A program made the translations under genes and the position numbers. From CAZBGR01 sp964491535 (GTDB lineage Bacteria; Bacillota_I; Bacilli_A; RF39; UBA660): a stretch of DNA of 38,795 bases. The stretch is from assembly GCA_964491535.1 (NCBI GenBank), contig CAZBGR010000006.1, forward strand, positions 1 through 38,795, in the 5' to 3' direction. The notes beneath the pieces were generated by a model that worked only from the letters and a program-made list of their open reading frames with translations, searched no databases and had not been told where the DNA came from. This document shows, piece by piece, positions 24,853 to 33,218 of the stretch (the first letter of the stretch is position 1; each line of letters starts with the position of its first letter).

Positions 24853-25765
24853 TTTTATTACTCCTTTTTACTAATAAATTTTGAACAATTGTGAAAATAT
24901 TTGAAGTTATCCAATATATTCCAATAGCCGTTGATAAAGAAAAAGCGGCAAAAGAAATAAAAATAATCATAATTTTGCTCATAAAATCCATTTGCTTTTG
25001 AGCTTCAACATTTATAGAGGCTGTTTTATTTAATTTAAAAGAATAATAAGTAATTACAATTAATAAAACAACAATAATTAAATATTGAAATTGACCATTT
25101 CGTAAAGCTGTATAGGGAGTTGTTCCTAATTGAAAGAATAATAATTTACTTTCAAAAATTGCCGGACTACGATTAATAGCTTCTAAAAAGGCAAAAAATA
25201 AAGGTAATTGAAGAAAAGCAAATAAGCAACCTGTTAAAGGATTTATTTTGTGTTTTTTATAAATAGCCATAATTTCTTGACTTTTCTTCATCATATCGGC
25301 CTGATCTTTTTTATTTTTATATTTTTTTTCAATTGCGGTCAATTCAGGATTAGCTTTTTTTAATTTTTCTGATTGTAAAGCTGTACTTTTAGTAACTGGA
25401 TATAATATTAATCTAATTAAAATTCCCACTATAATCAATGACACTCCATAATTTTTAATAATAGTACCTATTTTAAGAATTAACCAAGCAAGTGGTTTAA
25501 CAAAAAAAGTAGTCCATAATCCATCATAGCCACTTGAAGTTAGTTTAAATTCGTTACAAGCAGGTAGTTTTTTAATATCAACTTGATTATCTTTATAAAT
25601 CTTTATAATATCAGGGTTTTTAGGTTTACAAAGTATATTTTCAGTAATACTTTGACCAGTTTTTTTATAAATAATTTGTTTATTGTGATTGTCTTTTAAA
25701 GTTGTCGTACAACCCGTTAAACATACTAAGATGATAATGATAGTTAAAATTTTATTAATTTTCAT
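24839..25765 (-). CDS. yidC: Membrane protein insertase YidC (SpoIIIJ/OxaA1 type)
   Basis: Inserts proteins into the cytoplasmic membrane with or without SecYEG. The 308-residue protein opens with a lipoprotein signal (CLTGC lipobox, Cys19). It has an extracellular segment and five membrane helices, including WLILKIGTIIKNYGVSLIIVG and a positively charged cytoplasmic loop with LKKANPELTAIEKKYKNK. The conserved NPLTGCLFAFLQLPLFFAF region is present. It overlaps rnpA by 11 bp. In spore formers the ori-proximal copy supports forespore gene expression, which may also apply here. Confidence 0.95.
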   Translation of the reverse strand: MKINKILTIIIILVCLTGCTTTLKDNHNKQIIYKKTGQSITENILCKPKNPDIIKIYKDNQVDIKKLPACNEFKLTSSGYDGLWTTFFVKPLAWLILKIGTIIKNYGVSLIIVGILIRLILYPVTKSTALQSEKLKKANPELTAIEKKYKNKKDQADMMKKSQEIMAIYKKHKINPLTGCLFAFLQLPLFFAFLEAINRSPAIFESKLLFFQLGTTPYTALRNGQFQYLIIVVLLIVITYYSFKLNKTASINVEAQKQMDFMSKIMIIFISFAAFSLSTAIGIYWITSNIFTIVQNLLVKRSNKNESI

Positions 25766-26102
25766 CTTTAAACTCCTTGCCTAAATTAAATAGTAACGAA
25801 ATTAATTTGTTTTTTATAACTTGATAATTAAGATCTAAAAGATCCTTCTTAACAATTATAACATAATCTATCGCTTTAAAATAATTTTTATTTGATCTTA
25901 AAATTGATTTTATTTGTCTTTTAATTTTATTACGGACAACTGCTTTCCCTATCTTTTTGGGGATGGAAATTCCAAAACGATAATGATTTAAATTACTTTT
26001 ACTAACATAAATAGAAAAATATTGATTACCATATTTTTGATTTTTATTAATAATATCAGTAAATTCAAAGTTTTTTTTAATAATAAATCTTTTTTTCATC
26101 AT
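25755..26102 (-). CDS. rnpA: Ribonuclease P protein component
   Basis: Protein subunit of the ribozyme that matures tRNA 5' ends. The 115-residue basic protein has the RNR motif as AVVRNKIKRQIKSILR, plus FSIYVSKSNLNHYRFGISIPKKIGKA. It follows rpmH and overlaps yidC. The start ATG is preceded by AGAGGA. Confidence 0.95.
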   Translation of the reverse strand: MMKKRFIIKKNFEFTDIINKNQKYGNQYFSIYVSKSNLNHYRFGISIPKKIGKAVVRNKIKRQIKSILRSNKNYFKAIDYVIIVKKDLLDLNYQVIKNKLISLLFNLGKEFKDEN

Positions 26103-26112
26103 TATCCTCTAC

Positions 26113-26134
26113 ATCAAAATAAATTTATTTTGAT
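26113..26134. repeat. Perfect 22-bp palindrome at the rpmH stop
   Basis: ATCAAAATAAA joined to its exact reverse complement TTTATTTTGAT, overlapping the last codons and stop of rpmH. In the transcript it would form an AT hairpin between rpmH and rnpA, perhaps a partial terminator or processing site that gives more L34 than RnpA. Confidence 0.5.
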
Positions 26135-26253
26135 AATCTTTTTCTTCCTTTATTTCTCCTTTTAGTTAAAATGTTACCAGCTCCCTTTTTTCTTGCCCTA
26201 AAACCATGAACCTTTTTCTTCTTTTTTATATTAGGTTGATAAGTTCTTTTCAT
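26125..26253 (-). CDS. rpmH: 50S ribosomal protein L34
   Basis: A 42-residue, highly basic ribosomal protein. It begins MKRTYQPNIKKKKKVHGFRA and continues with RKKGAGNILTKRRNKGRKRLS, matching the family throughout. The start is behind a strong AAGGAGG site. It heads the leftward operon from the origin, the near-universal position for rpmH beside dnaA. Confidence 0.97.
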   Translation of the reverse strand: MKRTYQPNIKKKKKVHGFRARKKGAGNILTKRRNKGRKRLSK

Positions 26254-26280
26254 TTAATAACCTCCTTGTTTGATAAACCC

Positions 26281-26309
26281 ATTATAAGGTTTAATAGTTA
26301 GCTTGTCAA
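26281..26309 (-). promoter_or_regulatory. Consensus housekeeping promoter of rpmH operon
   Basis: Minus-strand TTGACA (26309-26304), 17-bp spacer, TATAAT (26286-26281): a perfect sigma-A promoter 28 bp before the rpmH start. It is the best promoter match in the window. Confidence 0.9.
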
Positions 26310-26650
26310 TTACTTAAAATAGAGCTTAAATAAAATAAATTGTACTTTTATAAAATATTATTTGCTTTTATTTTTTATAATTTAATTCAATGTTATTAAA
26401 TAGTTAATAACTTTTGACTTTTTAATAATATTTAATAGTTATTAACGATTGTTAACTTTTTTGATTAACAAAAGTTAATATAAATAAAGAAAATTGTTAA
26501 TATCTTATATTTTTGTTAGCTATTTAATAAAAAAGCTGTTAATAACTCTGTTAATAAGTAAAAAATGGTTGTTTTAGCCTTTTATTTTTTTAAAATATAA
26601 GTTAAAATGTTAAAAGTTAATGATTTTTAAAAAATGGAGCAGTGATAATA
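26310..26650. other. oriC: Replication origin region oriC (incA side, rpmH-dnaA gap)
   Basis: Very AT-rich, non-coding, and the point where gene direction switches from minus to plus. No TTATCCACA box occurs. Instead a related octamer TTATTAAC recurs on both strands: 26403-26410, 26439-26446, 26538-26545 and 26550-26557. Near-matches are at 26495-26503 and 26473-26481. The pair at 26537 and 26549 reads TGTTAATAA twice, 12 bp apart. An inverted repeat TTGTTAA/TTAACAA lies at 26449-26471. Origin identity rests on dnaA synteny and strand switch; the box assignment is inferred. The exact unwinding element is not resolved. Confidence 0.8.
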
Positions 26651-28003
26651 ATGAAACAAAATAATATTTGGAACGAATTTTTATTAAATATAAAAAATAA
26701 AATTGCTCCTTTATCTTTTGAAACTTGGTTTAAAGATACTAAATTACAGACTATTGATGATAATTTTATTGATATTATTGTCCCTATGCATATTCATAAA
26801 AAACATTTAACTGAAAATTATAAAGATCTTATAAGTGAAACTTTTAATGAAGTAACGGGAACTAATTTTGAAATCAAATTTTTATTAGAAGAAGAATTAA
26901 TTAATAATAATTTAAAAAAAGAAGAATTAGGAGTCCCTTTTAATAATCCTGTTAAAGCTAACCTTAATCTTAATTATTTATTTGATAATTTTATTGTCGG
27001 AGAAAGTAATTTTTTTGCTCATGCCGCTTCTGTTTCAGTAGCTGAAAATCCAGGTAAAGCTTATAATCCTTTATTTATTTATGGAAATAGTGGAGTTGGT
27101 AAAACTCATTTAATGCATGCTATTGGCAATTATATTATTAAGAATACTAATAAAAAGGTTCTATATGTTACTAGTGAAAAATTTATTTCTGATTTTTTAA
27201 ATTTACATAAAAAAGATCATAATGGAACTAATTTTGATTATATTGATTATTTTAAAAATAAATATCGAAAAATTGATGTTTTAATTATTGATGATATTCA
27301 ATTTTTAAGTGGTGCAACAGCTACTCAACAAGAATTTTTTCACACTTTTAATAGTTTGTATAATGAAAACAAACAAATAATTATTTCTTCTGATCGACCT
27401 CCTGAAAATTTAAAAGTTTTAGAAGAAAGATTAATTACTAGATTTAATTGGGGTTTAAAAGTTAATATTCTTCCTCCAGATTATCCTTTAAGAATTGATA
27501 TTTTAAAACGTAAATTAGGGAACAAAGAATATGGAAAACCCTTTTCTAATGATGTTATTGAATATATAGCTAATAATTTTCAATCAGATGTAAGGCAATT
27601 AGAAGGGGCTTTAACTAGAGTTTTTGCATATGCAACTATGTTTAATGTTAAAGAAATTAATTTAGAAGTAGCTAGAACTGCTTTAAAAGATTATTTAAAT
27701 AGAACCATGATTATTAAAAATGATATTCAATATATTCAAAAAACGGTCGCTGAATTTTATAAATTAAATATTAATGATTTAAAATCACCTAAAAGAAATT
27801 TTAATATTGCTTATCCAAGACAAATAGCAATGTATTTAGCGAGAATATTAACTGATGAATCTTATTTAAAAATAGGAATGGAATTTGGAGGAAAAAATCA
27901 TGCTACTGTTATTCATGCTTTTAATAAAATAACAAAAGATTTAAAAAATAAAGCAACTACCAAAAAAGTAGTTGATGAATTAATTAAATTAATAAAAAGT
28001 TAA
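26651..28003 (+). CDS. dnaA: Chromosomal replication initiator protein DnaA
   Basis: AAA+ initiator that binds and opens oriC. The 450-residue protein has domain I (WNEFLLNIKNKIAPLSFETWF), a short domain II, and domain III with Walker A GNSGVGKTH (146-152) and Walker B VLIIDDIQFL. Domain IV ends the protein. The signature reads YPRQIAMYLARILT...GGKNHATVIHA: Arg390 is kept, but the usual DHT triplet is Asn416-His417-Ala418. I use ATG 26651 with GGAG 11 nt upstream; GTG 26642 is too close to that site. Confidence 0.97.
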   Translation: MKQNNIWNEFLLNIKNKIAPLSFETWFKDTKLQTIDDNFIDIIVPMHIHKKHLTENYKDLISETFNEVTGTNFEIKFLLEEELINNNLKKEELGVPFNNPVKANLNLNYLFDNFIVGESNFFAHAASVSVAENPGKAYNPLFIYGNSGVGKTHLMHAIGNYIIKNTNKKVLYVTSEKFISDFLNLHKKDHNGTNFDYIDYFKNKYRKIDVLIIDDIQFLSGATATQQEFFHTFNSLYNENKQIIISSDRPPENLKVLEERLITRFNWGLKVNILPPDYPLRIDILKRKLGNKEYGKPFSNDVIEYIANNFQSDVRQLEGALTRVFAYATMFNVKEINLEVARTALKDYLNRTMIIKNDIQYIQKTVAEFYKLNINDLKSPKRNFNIAYPRQIAMYLARILTDESYLKIGMEFGGKNHATVIHAFNKITKDLKNKATTKKVVDELIKLIKS

Positions 28004-28086
28004 TAATTTAACTTTTTTAAGAAGTTATTAACTAATAAAAAATTATTAAAAATTAATATTTTAAATTAATAATTTAGTTATTAACT
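27998..28086. other. Second DnaA-box-like cluster, dnaA-dnaN gap
   Basis: TTATTAAC octamers occur at 27999-28006 (inverted, overlapping the dnaA stop), 28025-28032 and 28078-28085. The first two face each other as an inverted pair. In Bacillus the second origin box cluster lies in the same place, after dnaA. Function is inferred. Confidence 0.55.
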
Positions 28087-28136
28087 ATCTTCACATTAAT
28101 AATAATAATATATTTATAAAGAAAGGAATAATAAAA

Positions 28137-29252
28137 ATGAAATTTTCAATTAATAAAAATATTTTATGGGAAAATTTAGACAAAGTATCAAAAGCTTTAA
28201 CAAATAAAAATATAATTCCAATTTTAAGTGGAATAAAATTTGAATTAAATAAGAAAGGTTTATTTATAACTTGTAGTGATGATGATATTATTATTCAGTC
28301 ATTTATAGAAATTGATAAATTAATTAAATGTTCTAATTTTGGAGAAATAATTCTTCCTGGTAAATATATTGTTGAAATTATAAAAAAAATGTCTAACGAA
28401 ATAATTAATTTTGATATTGATAATTTAAAAGTTTTAATTACTACTAAAACATCAGATTATAAATTAAATGCTCTTAATATAGAACAATATCCTAAATTAG
28501 ATTTAAATGTTAACTCTAAATTAATTATAATAAAAGAAGAATTTTTAAAAGATTTAATAAATCAAACTTGTTTTGCTACTTATCTTAAAGAGGATAAACC
28601 ATTATTAAGAGGAGTTAAATTTGAATTTAATAATCAAAAATTAACCGCTTATGCTACTGATTCTTATCGTTTAGCAAAAAAGAATATTTCTTTAAATAAA
28701 TCTTATAATTTAAAAACTGAAATAATTATTCCGGGAAATAATTTAATAGAATTAGTTAAACTTTTAACTGAGGATAAAGATGAAATAAAAATGTATCTTT
28801 TTAATAATGCTATTTTATTTCAATTTAGAAATATTTTATTTAAATCAAGAATATTAAATGGAACTTATCCTGATTTAAGTCATGTTTTTTTAAATGATAA
28901 TAAAATCATTTTAAAACTTGATTTAAATGATTTTTATAATATTGTTGATCGAGCATCTTTATTAAGTGATAGTGATAAAAAAATAGTTATTTTAGAAGCT
29001 AATAAAAACGAAATAAAAGTTTTATCTGATACAGTTGAACTTGGTAAAATAGAAGAAAGAGGTTCATTAAAAGAAATAATAAAAAAAGAAATAAAAATAG
29101 CTTTTAATGCTAAATATATGTTAGAAGCTTTAAGAAGTTTTAAAAGTAAAGATATTTTAATTTTATTAGCTAAAGATATAAAGCCAATAATTATAAAAGA
29201 TGCGAAAAATGATGATTTAATTCAAGTTATTCTTCCTGTTAAAATTGATTGA
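28137..29252 (+). CDS. dnaN: DNA polymerase III beta subunit (sliding clamp)
   Basis: Ring-shaped processivity factor for replication. The 371-residue protein shows the three repeated clamp domains: MKFSINKNILWENLDKVSKAL at the start, YATDSYRLAKK in the middle, and the C-terminal PIIIKD...VILPVKID. The start follows AAAGGAAT. It is unusually rich in Lys, Ile and Asn, in line with the AT bias near the origin. The expected yaaA-recF continuation is replaced by mnmG. Confidence 0.96.
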   Translation: MKFSINKNILWENLDKVSKALTNKNIIPILSGIKFELNKKGLFITCSDDDIIIQSFIEIDKLIKCSNFGEIILPGKYIVEIIKKMSNEIINFDIDNLKVLITTKTSDYKLNALNIEQYPKLDLNVNSKLIIIKEEFLKDLINQTCFATYLKEDKPLLRGVKFEFNNQKLTAYATDSYRLAKKNISLNKSYNLKTEIIIPGNNLIELVKLLTEDKDEIKMYLFNNAILFQFRNILFKSRILNGTYPDLSHVFLNDNKIILKLDLNDFYNIVDRASLLSDSDKKIVILEANKNEIKVLSDTVELGKIEERGSLKEIIKKEIKIAFNAKYMLEALRSFKSKDILILLAKDIKPIIIKDAKNDDLIQVILPVKID

Positions 29253-29271
29253 TAATAAAAGAGATGAGTTG

Positions 29272-31092
29272 ATGATTATGATTTACGATGTAATAGTAGT
29301 TGGAGCAGGTCATGCAGGTTGTGAAGCTGCTTTAGTAACTGCTAGAAAAAATAAAAACACTTTATTAATAACTGGCAGTTTTAATAATATAGCTACTCTT
29401 CCTTGTAATCCTTCAATTGGAGGTAGTGCCAAAGGAGTGGTTGTTAAAGAAATAGATGCCTTAGGGGGAGAAATGGCAAAAATAGTTGATAAATCCCTTT
29501 TACAAATAAAGATGATTAATATTTCTAAAGGACCTGCTGTTCAATCTTTAAGAGCTCAAGTTGATAAAGTTATTTATCCAAAAGAAATGAAAAAAACATT
29601 AAAAAAACAAAAAAATTTAACTCTTAAAGAAGGAATTGTTGAGGATTTAATTGTTATAAAAAACGAAGTAAAAGGAGTTGTTTTAGCTGATAAGACAAAA
29701 ATAAATTCTAACATAGTTATTTTAACTACAGGAACTTATTTAAAAAGTGAAATTTTAATAGGTGATCAACGTACTAAAATGGGTCCTGATAATCAACCAC
29801 CAGCTAATTATTTAAGTGATAATTTAAAAAAATATGGTTTTAATATTTTAAGATTAAAAACAGGAACTCCTCCAAGATTAGAAAGAAATACGATTAATTT
29901 TAAAAAAATGCAATTAGCTAAAGGGGATGATAAATCCTTATATTTTAGTTTAGATAATTTAACAAAAAAAAAATTAACCAATCAAGAAGTTTGTTATTTA
30001 CTTTATACTAATTTAAAAACTCATACTCTTATCTTAGATAATTTAACTAAATCAAGTATGTATGGAGGACATGCTCTTGGGATTGGACCAAGATATTGTC
30101 CATCTATTGAAGATAAAATAGTTCGTTTTAAAGATAAAGAAAGACACCAATTATTTTTAGAACCAGAAAGCAAATATTATGATGATATTTATTTACAAGG
30201 GTTTTCAACTAGTATGCCTCATGATATTCAAGAAAAGATGGTTCATAGTTTAGAAGGATTAGAAAATGTAAAATTAAAACGTTATGCCTATGCTATTGAA
30301 TATGATGCTATTAATCCTCTTCAAATAAATAATAATTTAGAAACCAAATTATTAACTAATCTTTTTACAGCAGGCCAAATAAATGGGACAAGTGGTTATG
30401 AAGAAGCAGCTGCCCAAGGATTAATAGCTGGTATTAATACTTCTTTAAAATTAGAAAATAAAAAACCTTTAATTTTAAGAAGAGATGAAGCTTATATAGG
30501 AGTTTTAATTGATGATTTAGTTACTAAAGGAACTAAAGAACCGTATCGGTTATTAACTTCAAGAGCTGAATATCGTCTTTTGTTAAGAAATGATAATGCT
30601 GATTTAAGGTTAAGAGAATATGGTTATCAAGTTGGCTTAATTAATGATTTAAAATACAAACAATTATTAAAAAAGAAAGAGGATATTAATGAATTAATGT
30701 TTGATTTGAAACAAATAAAAGTAAAAAAAATAAATAATCAAACATTATATGACTGGTTAAAAAAAACTAATATTAATTTTAATGATATTGATCCTTATTT
30801 AAATAAAAAATATAAAGATAATATTAAAGAACAGGTATTAATTAATATAAAGTATGAAGGGTATATTAATAAAATGATTAAAGAAGCTAAGAAGATGATT
30901 AAAAATGAAAATCAATTAATTCCAATTAATTTTGATTATCAAAAAGTACCTAATTTAGCGAATGAAGCTCGTCAAAAATTAAATCAAATTCAACCTCTTT
31001 CTTTAGGAATGGCTAGTCGAATAAGTGGTGTTAATCCCTCTGATATTGTTATTTTAAGTATTTATTTAAAAAAGAAGGCTAAATGTGAATGA
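29272..31092 (+). CDS. mnmG: tRNA uridine-5-carboxymethylaminomethyl modification enzyme MnmG
   Basis: FAD-dependent partner of MnmE. The 606-residue protein has the FAD-binding DVIVVGAGHAGCEAALV. It also has CNPSIGGSAKGVVVKEIDALGG, LKTGTPPRL, YCPSIEDKI, the second nucleotide motif GQINGTSGYEEAAAQGL, and the C-terminal helical domain with LANEARQKLNQI. The longest frame opens at TTG 29245 inside dnaN. ATG 29272, preceded by GAGATGA, gives a better start; ATG 29278 is also possible. It is tightly linked to dnaN upstream and overlaps rsmG downstream. Confidence 0.96.
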   Translation: MIMIYDVIVVGAGHAGCEAALVTARKNKNTLLITGSFNNIATLPCNPSIGGSAKGVVVKEIDALGGEMAKIVDKSLLQIKMINISKGPAVQSLRAQVDKVIYPKEMKKTLKKQKNLTLKEGIVEDLIVIKNEVKGVVLADKTKINSNIVILTTGTYLKSEILIGDQRTKMGPDNQPPANYLSDNLKKYGFNILRLKTGTPPRLERNTINFKKMQLAKGDDKSLYFSLDNLTKKKLTNQEVCYLLYTNLKTHTLILDNLTKSSMYGGHALGIGPRYCPSIEDKIVRFKDKERHQLFLEPESKYYDDIYLQGFSTSMPHDIQEKMVHSLEGLENVKLKRYAYAIEYDAINPLQINNNLETKLLTNLFTAGQINGTSGYEEAAAQGLIAGINTSLKLENKKPLILRRDEAYIGVLIDDLVTKGTKEPYRLLTSRAEYRLLLRNDNADLRLREYGYQVGLINDLKYKQLLKKKEDINELMFDLKQIKVKKINNQTLYDWLKKTNINFNDIDPYLNKKYKDNIKEQVLINIKYEGYINKMIKEAKKMIKNENQLIPINFDYQKVPNLANEARQKLNQIQPLSLGMASRISGVNPSDIVILSIYLKKKAKCE

Positions 31093-31744
31093 AGATAAAT
31101 TTATCAAAGAAGTAACAAAATTAAAAATAAAATTAACCTCTAAAATGTTAAAAGATTTAAAACTCTATTATCAAACATTAGTAGTTTGGAATAAAAAAAT
31201 TAATTTAACAGCTATTATAAAAAAAGAAGATGTTTATTTAAAACATTTTTATGATAGTTTAACCTTAGTTAAAATTTATAATTTTAAAAAACCATTATCA
31301 ATATGTGATATCGGTAGCGGGGCAGGGTTTCCTGGTTTAGTTTTAAAAATATTTTATCCCCAGTTAAAAATAACTTTAATTGATAGTAAAACTAAAAAGA
31401 CTTTATTTTTAAAAGAAGTTGTTAAATTATTAAATTTAAAAGAAGTAAAAATTATTAATAAAAGAGCTGAAGAATATGCTAAAGATAATTTAAAAGTTTT
31501 TGACGTTATAATGATGAGAGCAGTAGGAAATATTAATTTAATGTTAAAAACAGCTCTTTCAATGATTAAAGATAATGGTTTTTTCTTAATAATGAAGGGT
31601 AAAAAAGAAGATGAAACAAAAAACATGAGTTTATTATTATCAAACTTAAATAGTAAAATAGTTAAAATAAAAAGATTTACGTTACCAATTGAAAATAGTC
31701 ATCGTCATCTTTTAAAAATAAAGAAGCAACCATCTAACTTTTGA
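31085..31744 (+). CDS. rsmG: 16S rRNA (guanine527-N7) methyltransferase RsmG
   Basis: SAM-dependent methyltransferase of 219 residues. The fold is evident from YYQTLVVWNKKINLTAI, the SAM loop CDIGSGAGFPGLVLKI, DSKTKKTLFL, NKRAEEY and MRAVGNINLML. Initiation is GTG 31085 with AAGAAGG upstream, overlapping the mnmG stop by 8 bp, so the two are translationally coupled. The mnmG-rsmG-noc order is the Bacillus one. Confidence 0.96.
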   Translation: MNEDKFIKEVTKLKIKLTSKMLKDLKLYYQTLVVWNKKINLTAIIKKEDVYLKHFYDSLTLVKIYNFKKPLSICDIGSGAGFPGLVLKIFYPQLKITLIDSKTKKTLFLKEVVKLLNLKEVKIINKRAEEYAKDNLKVFDVIMMRAVGNINLMLKTALSMIKDNGFFLIMKGKKEDETKNMSLLLSNLNSKIVKIKRFTLPIENSHRHLLKIKKQPSNF

Positions 31745-31774
31745 AGGCTTTTTTATTAAAAAGGTTAAAAATCA

Positions 31775-31803
31775 TTGTAAAAAAATTAATTTAATAGTAT
31801 GAT
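31775..31803 (+). promoter_or_regulatory. Promoter of noc
   Basis: TTGTAA (31775-31780), 17-bp spacer and TATGAT (31798-31803), about 33 bp before the noc ATG. Fits a housekeeping promoter and would let noc be expressed apart from mnmG-rsmG. Confidence 0.6.
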
Positions 31804-31836
31804 ATAAATATAAGAATAGAGAGGGATTGATAAATT

Positions 31837-33213
31837 ATGCAAACGGATAAAGAAATGATAGATATTTTTTTAGAAGATATCATTCCTAATCGTTTTCAAC
31901 CTCGTTTATCTTTTGATGAAAAAACTTTGCATGAATTAGCTGATTCAATTAAACAACATGGAGTTATTCAACCAATTGTAGTTAGAAAGGTAAGCGATAA
32001 ATATGAAATTATTGCTGGAGAAAGACGTTATAAAGCCGCTATGCTTGCTGGTTTAACTAAAATCCCAGCTATTCTTATTGCTGTTGATGATAACATAAGC
32101 GCTGAAATGGCTGTCGCTGAAAACACCCAACGAGAGGATTTAAATGCTATTGAAAGAGCTTCTTCGTTTAAAAAGTTGTTAGATAGGGGTTATTTAACCC
32201 AAGAACAATTAGCTGTTAAATTAGGGGTTACGCAAGCAACTATTTCAAATACCCTTCGGTTATTAACTTTAACTCCTGAAATACAAGAGGCTTTATTGAA
32301 TAGAAAAATTTCAGAACGTCATGCTCGTTCATTATTAATGTTGAAAAATCCAATTGATCAAAATGATGTCTTAAATAGAATTACGTCTCAAAAATTAACT
32401 GTAAAACAAACTGACGATTTAATTAAAGGAATGATAGGAGTAATAGCTAGTGATATAAATTTACCAAAAGAAGATGGGATACTTTTAGAAGAAATACCTC
32501 AAACTCAATCTGCTATATCAGAAGCAACCACTAATCCTTCATTTCAACCTTCAGTAAATAAAAATTTAGTTCCTAGCTTTCTTAATGATGTTGGAAATGC
32601 CTCGGGTTTAAGAGAAGATAATGAAGGAGTTGTTACTATGTTAGAAGAAAACAATCAAAAAACGGCAAATGTTGAACAAATGAAAGAGCAATCATTTGAT
32701 ATTAATCCGGTCAAAAATGAGCTTGATTTTAATCAATTATTAAATACAAATAGTAATCAAGCAATATCTGATATATCATCATTGAATACAAATAATGATT
32801 CTCAATTAATATCAAACGAAATTCCTAGTAGTAAATTTATCCCCGCCTTTGATGATGAAGAAACTAATATGGAGACCCAAGAACCATTTACTTATTCAAA
32901 ACCTTCGGATTTTGATAATAAATTACCAATTAATGACTCAACTATTAATGATACTATTCAAAATTCAATTAATCCAACACCATCACCAATTAAAGATACT
33001 AATTTAGACTTTTTACTTAATGAATATAACCAACAACAAACTTTTATTTCCCCTGAAACACCAGATGTGGGTAATGTAGCTTTGGATTTAAAAGGAGCAA
33101 TTAATAGAATTAGAGAAACGGTTAAAAATTTAGAAAAGAACGGTTTAATTGTTGATACTGAAGAATTTGATTTTGAAAACTTATATCAAATTATAATAAA
33201 AATAAATAAATAA
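31837..33213 (+). CDS. noc: Noc-like ParB-family CTPase with long disordered linker
   Basis: Noc binds its sites, spreads as a CTP-gated clamp and blocks division over the nucleoid; ParB does the same at parS for segregation. Residues 1-110 form the CTP-binding domain: PNRFQPR (17-23), GERRYKA (61-67), ENTQRED (95-101). The helix-turn-helix region follows (about 121-195). The C-terminal dimerisation domain (about 415-458) ends EEFDFENLYQIIIKI, close to Bacillus Noc. Residues at the four ParB/Noc specificity positions are Gln133, Thr139, Thr144 and Arg161, two Noc-like and two not. A 200-residue Asn/Ser/Pro-rich linker (205-415) makes it 458 long against 283 in Bacillus. A stop codon precedes ATG 31837, so the N-terminal membrane helix of Noc is truly absent. 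No parA or parB follows. Confidence 0.88.
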   Translation: MQTDKEMIDIFLEDIIPNRFQPRLSFDEKTLHELADSIKQHGVIQPIVVRKVSDKYEIIAGERRYKAAMLAGLTKIPAILIAVDDNISAEMAVAENTQREDLNAIERASSFKKLLDRGYLTQEQLAVKLGVTQATISNTLRLLTLTPEIQEALLNRKISERHARSLLMLKNPIDQNDVLNRITSQKLTVKQTDDLIKGMIGVIASDINLPKEDGILLEEIPQTQSAISEATTNPSFQPSVNKNLVPSFLNDVGNASGLREDNEGVVTMLEENNQKTANVEQMKEQSFDINPVKNELDFNQLLNTNSNQAISDISSLNTNNDSQLISNEIPSSKFIPAFDDEETNMETQEPFTYSKPSDFDNKLPINDSTINDTIQNSINPTPSPIKDTNLDFLLNEYNQQQTFISPETPDVGNVALDLKGAINRIRETVKNLEKNGLIVDTEEFDFENLYQIIIKINK

Positions 33214-33218
33214 CAAAA

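Noticed and set aside
28726..28739. Additional Noc-binding site inside dnaN
   Set aside because: Only the right half (GGGAAAT) matches; three mismatches in the left half.
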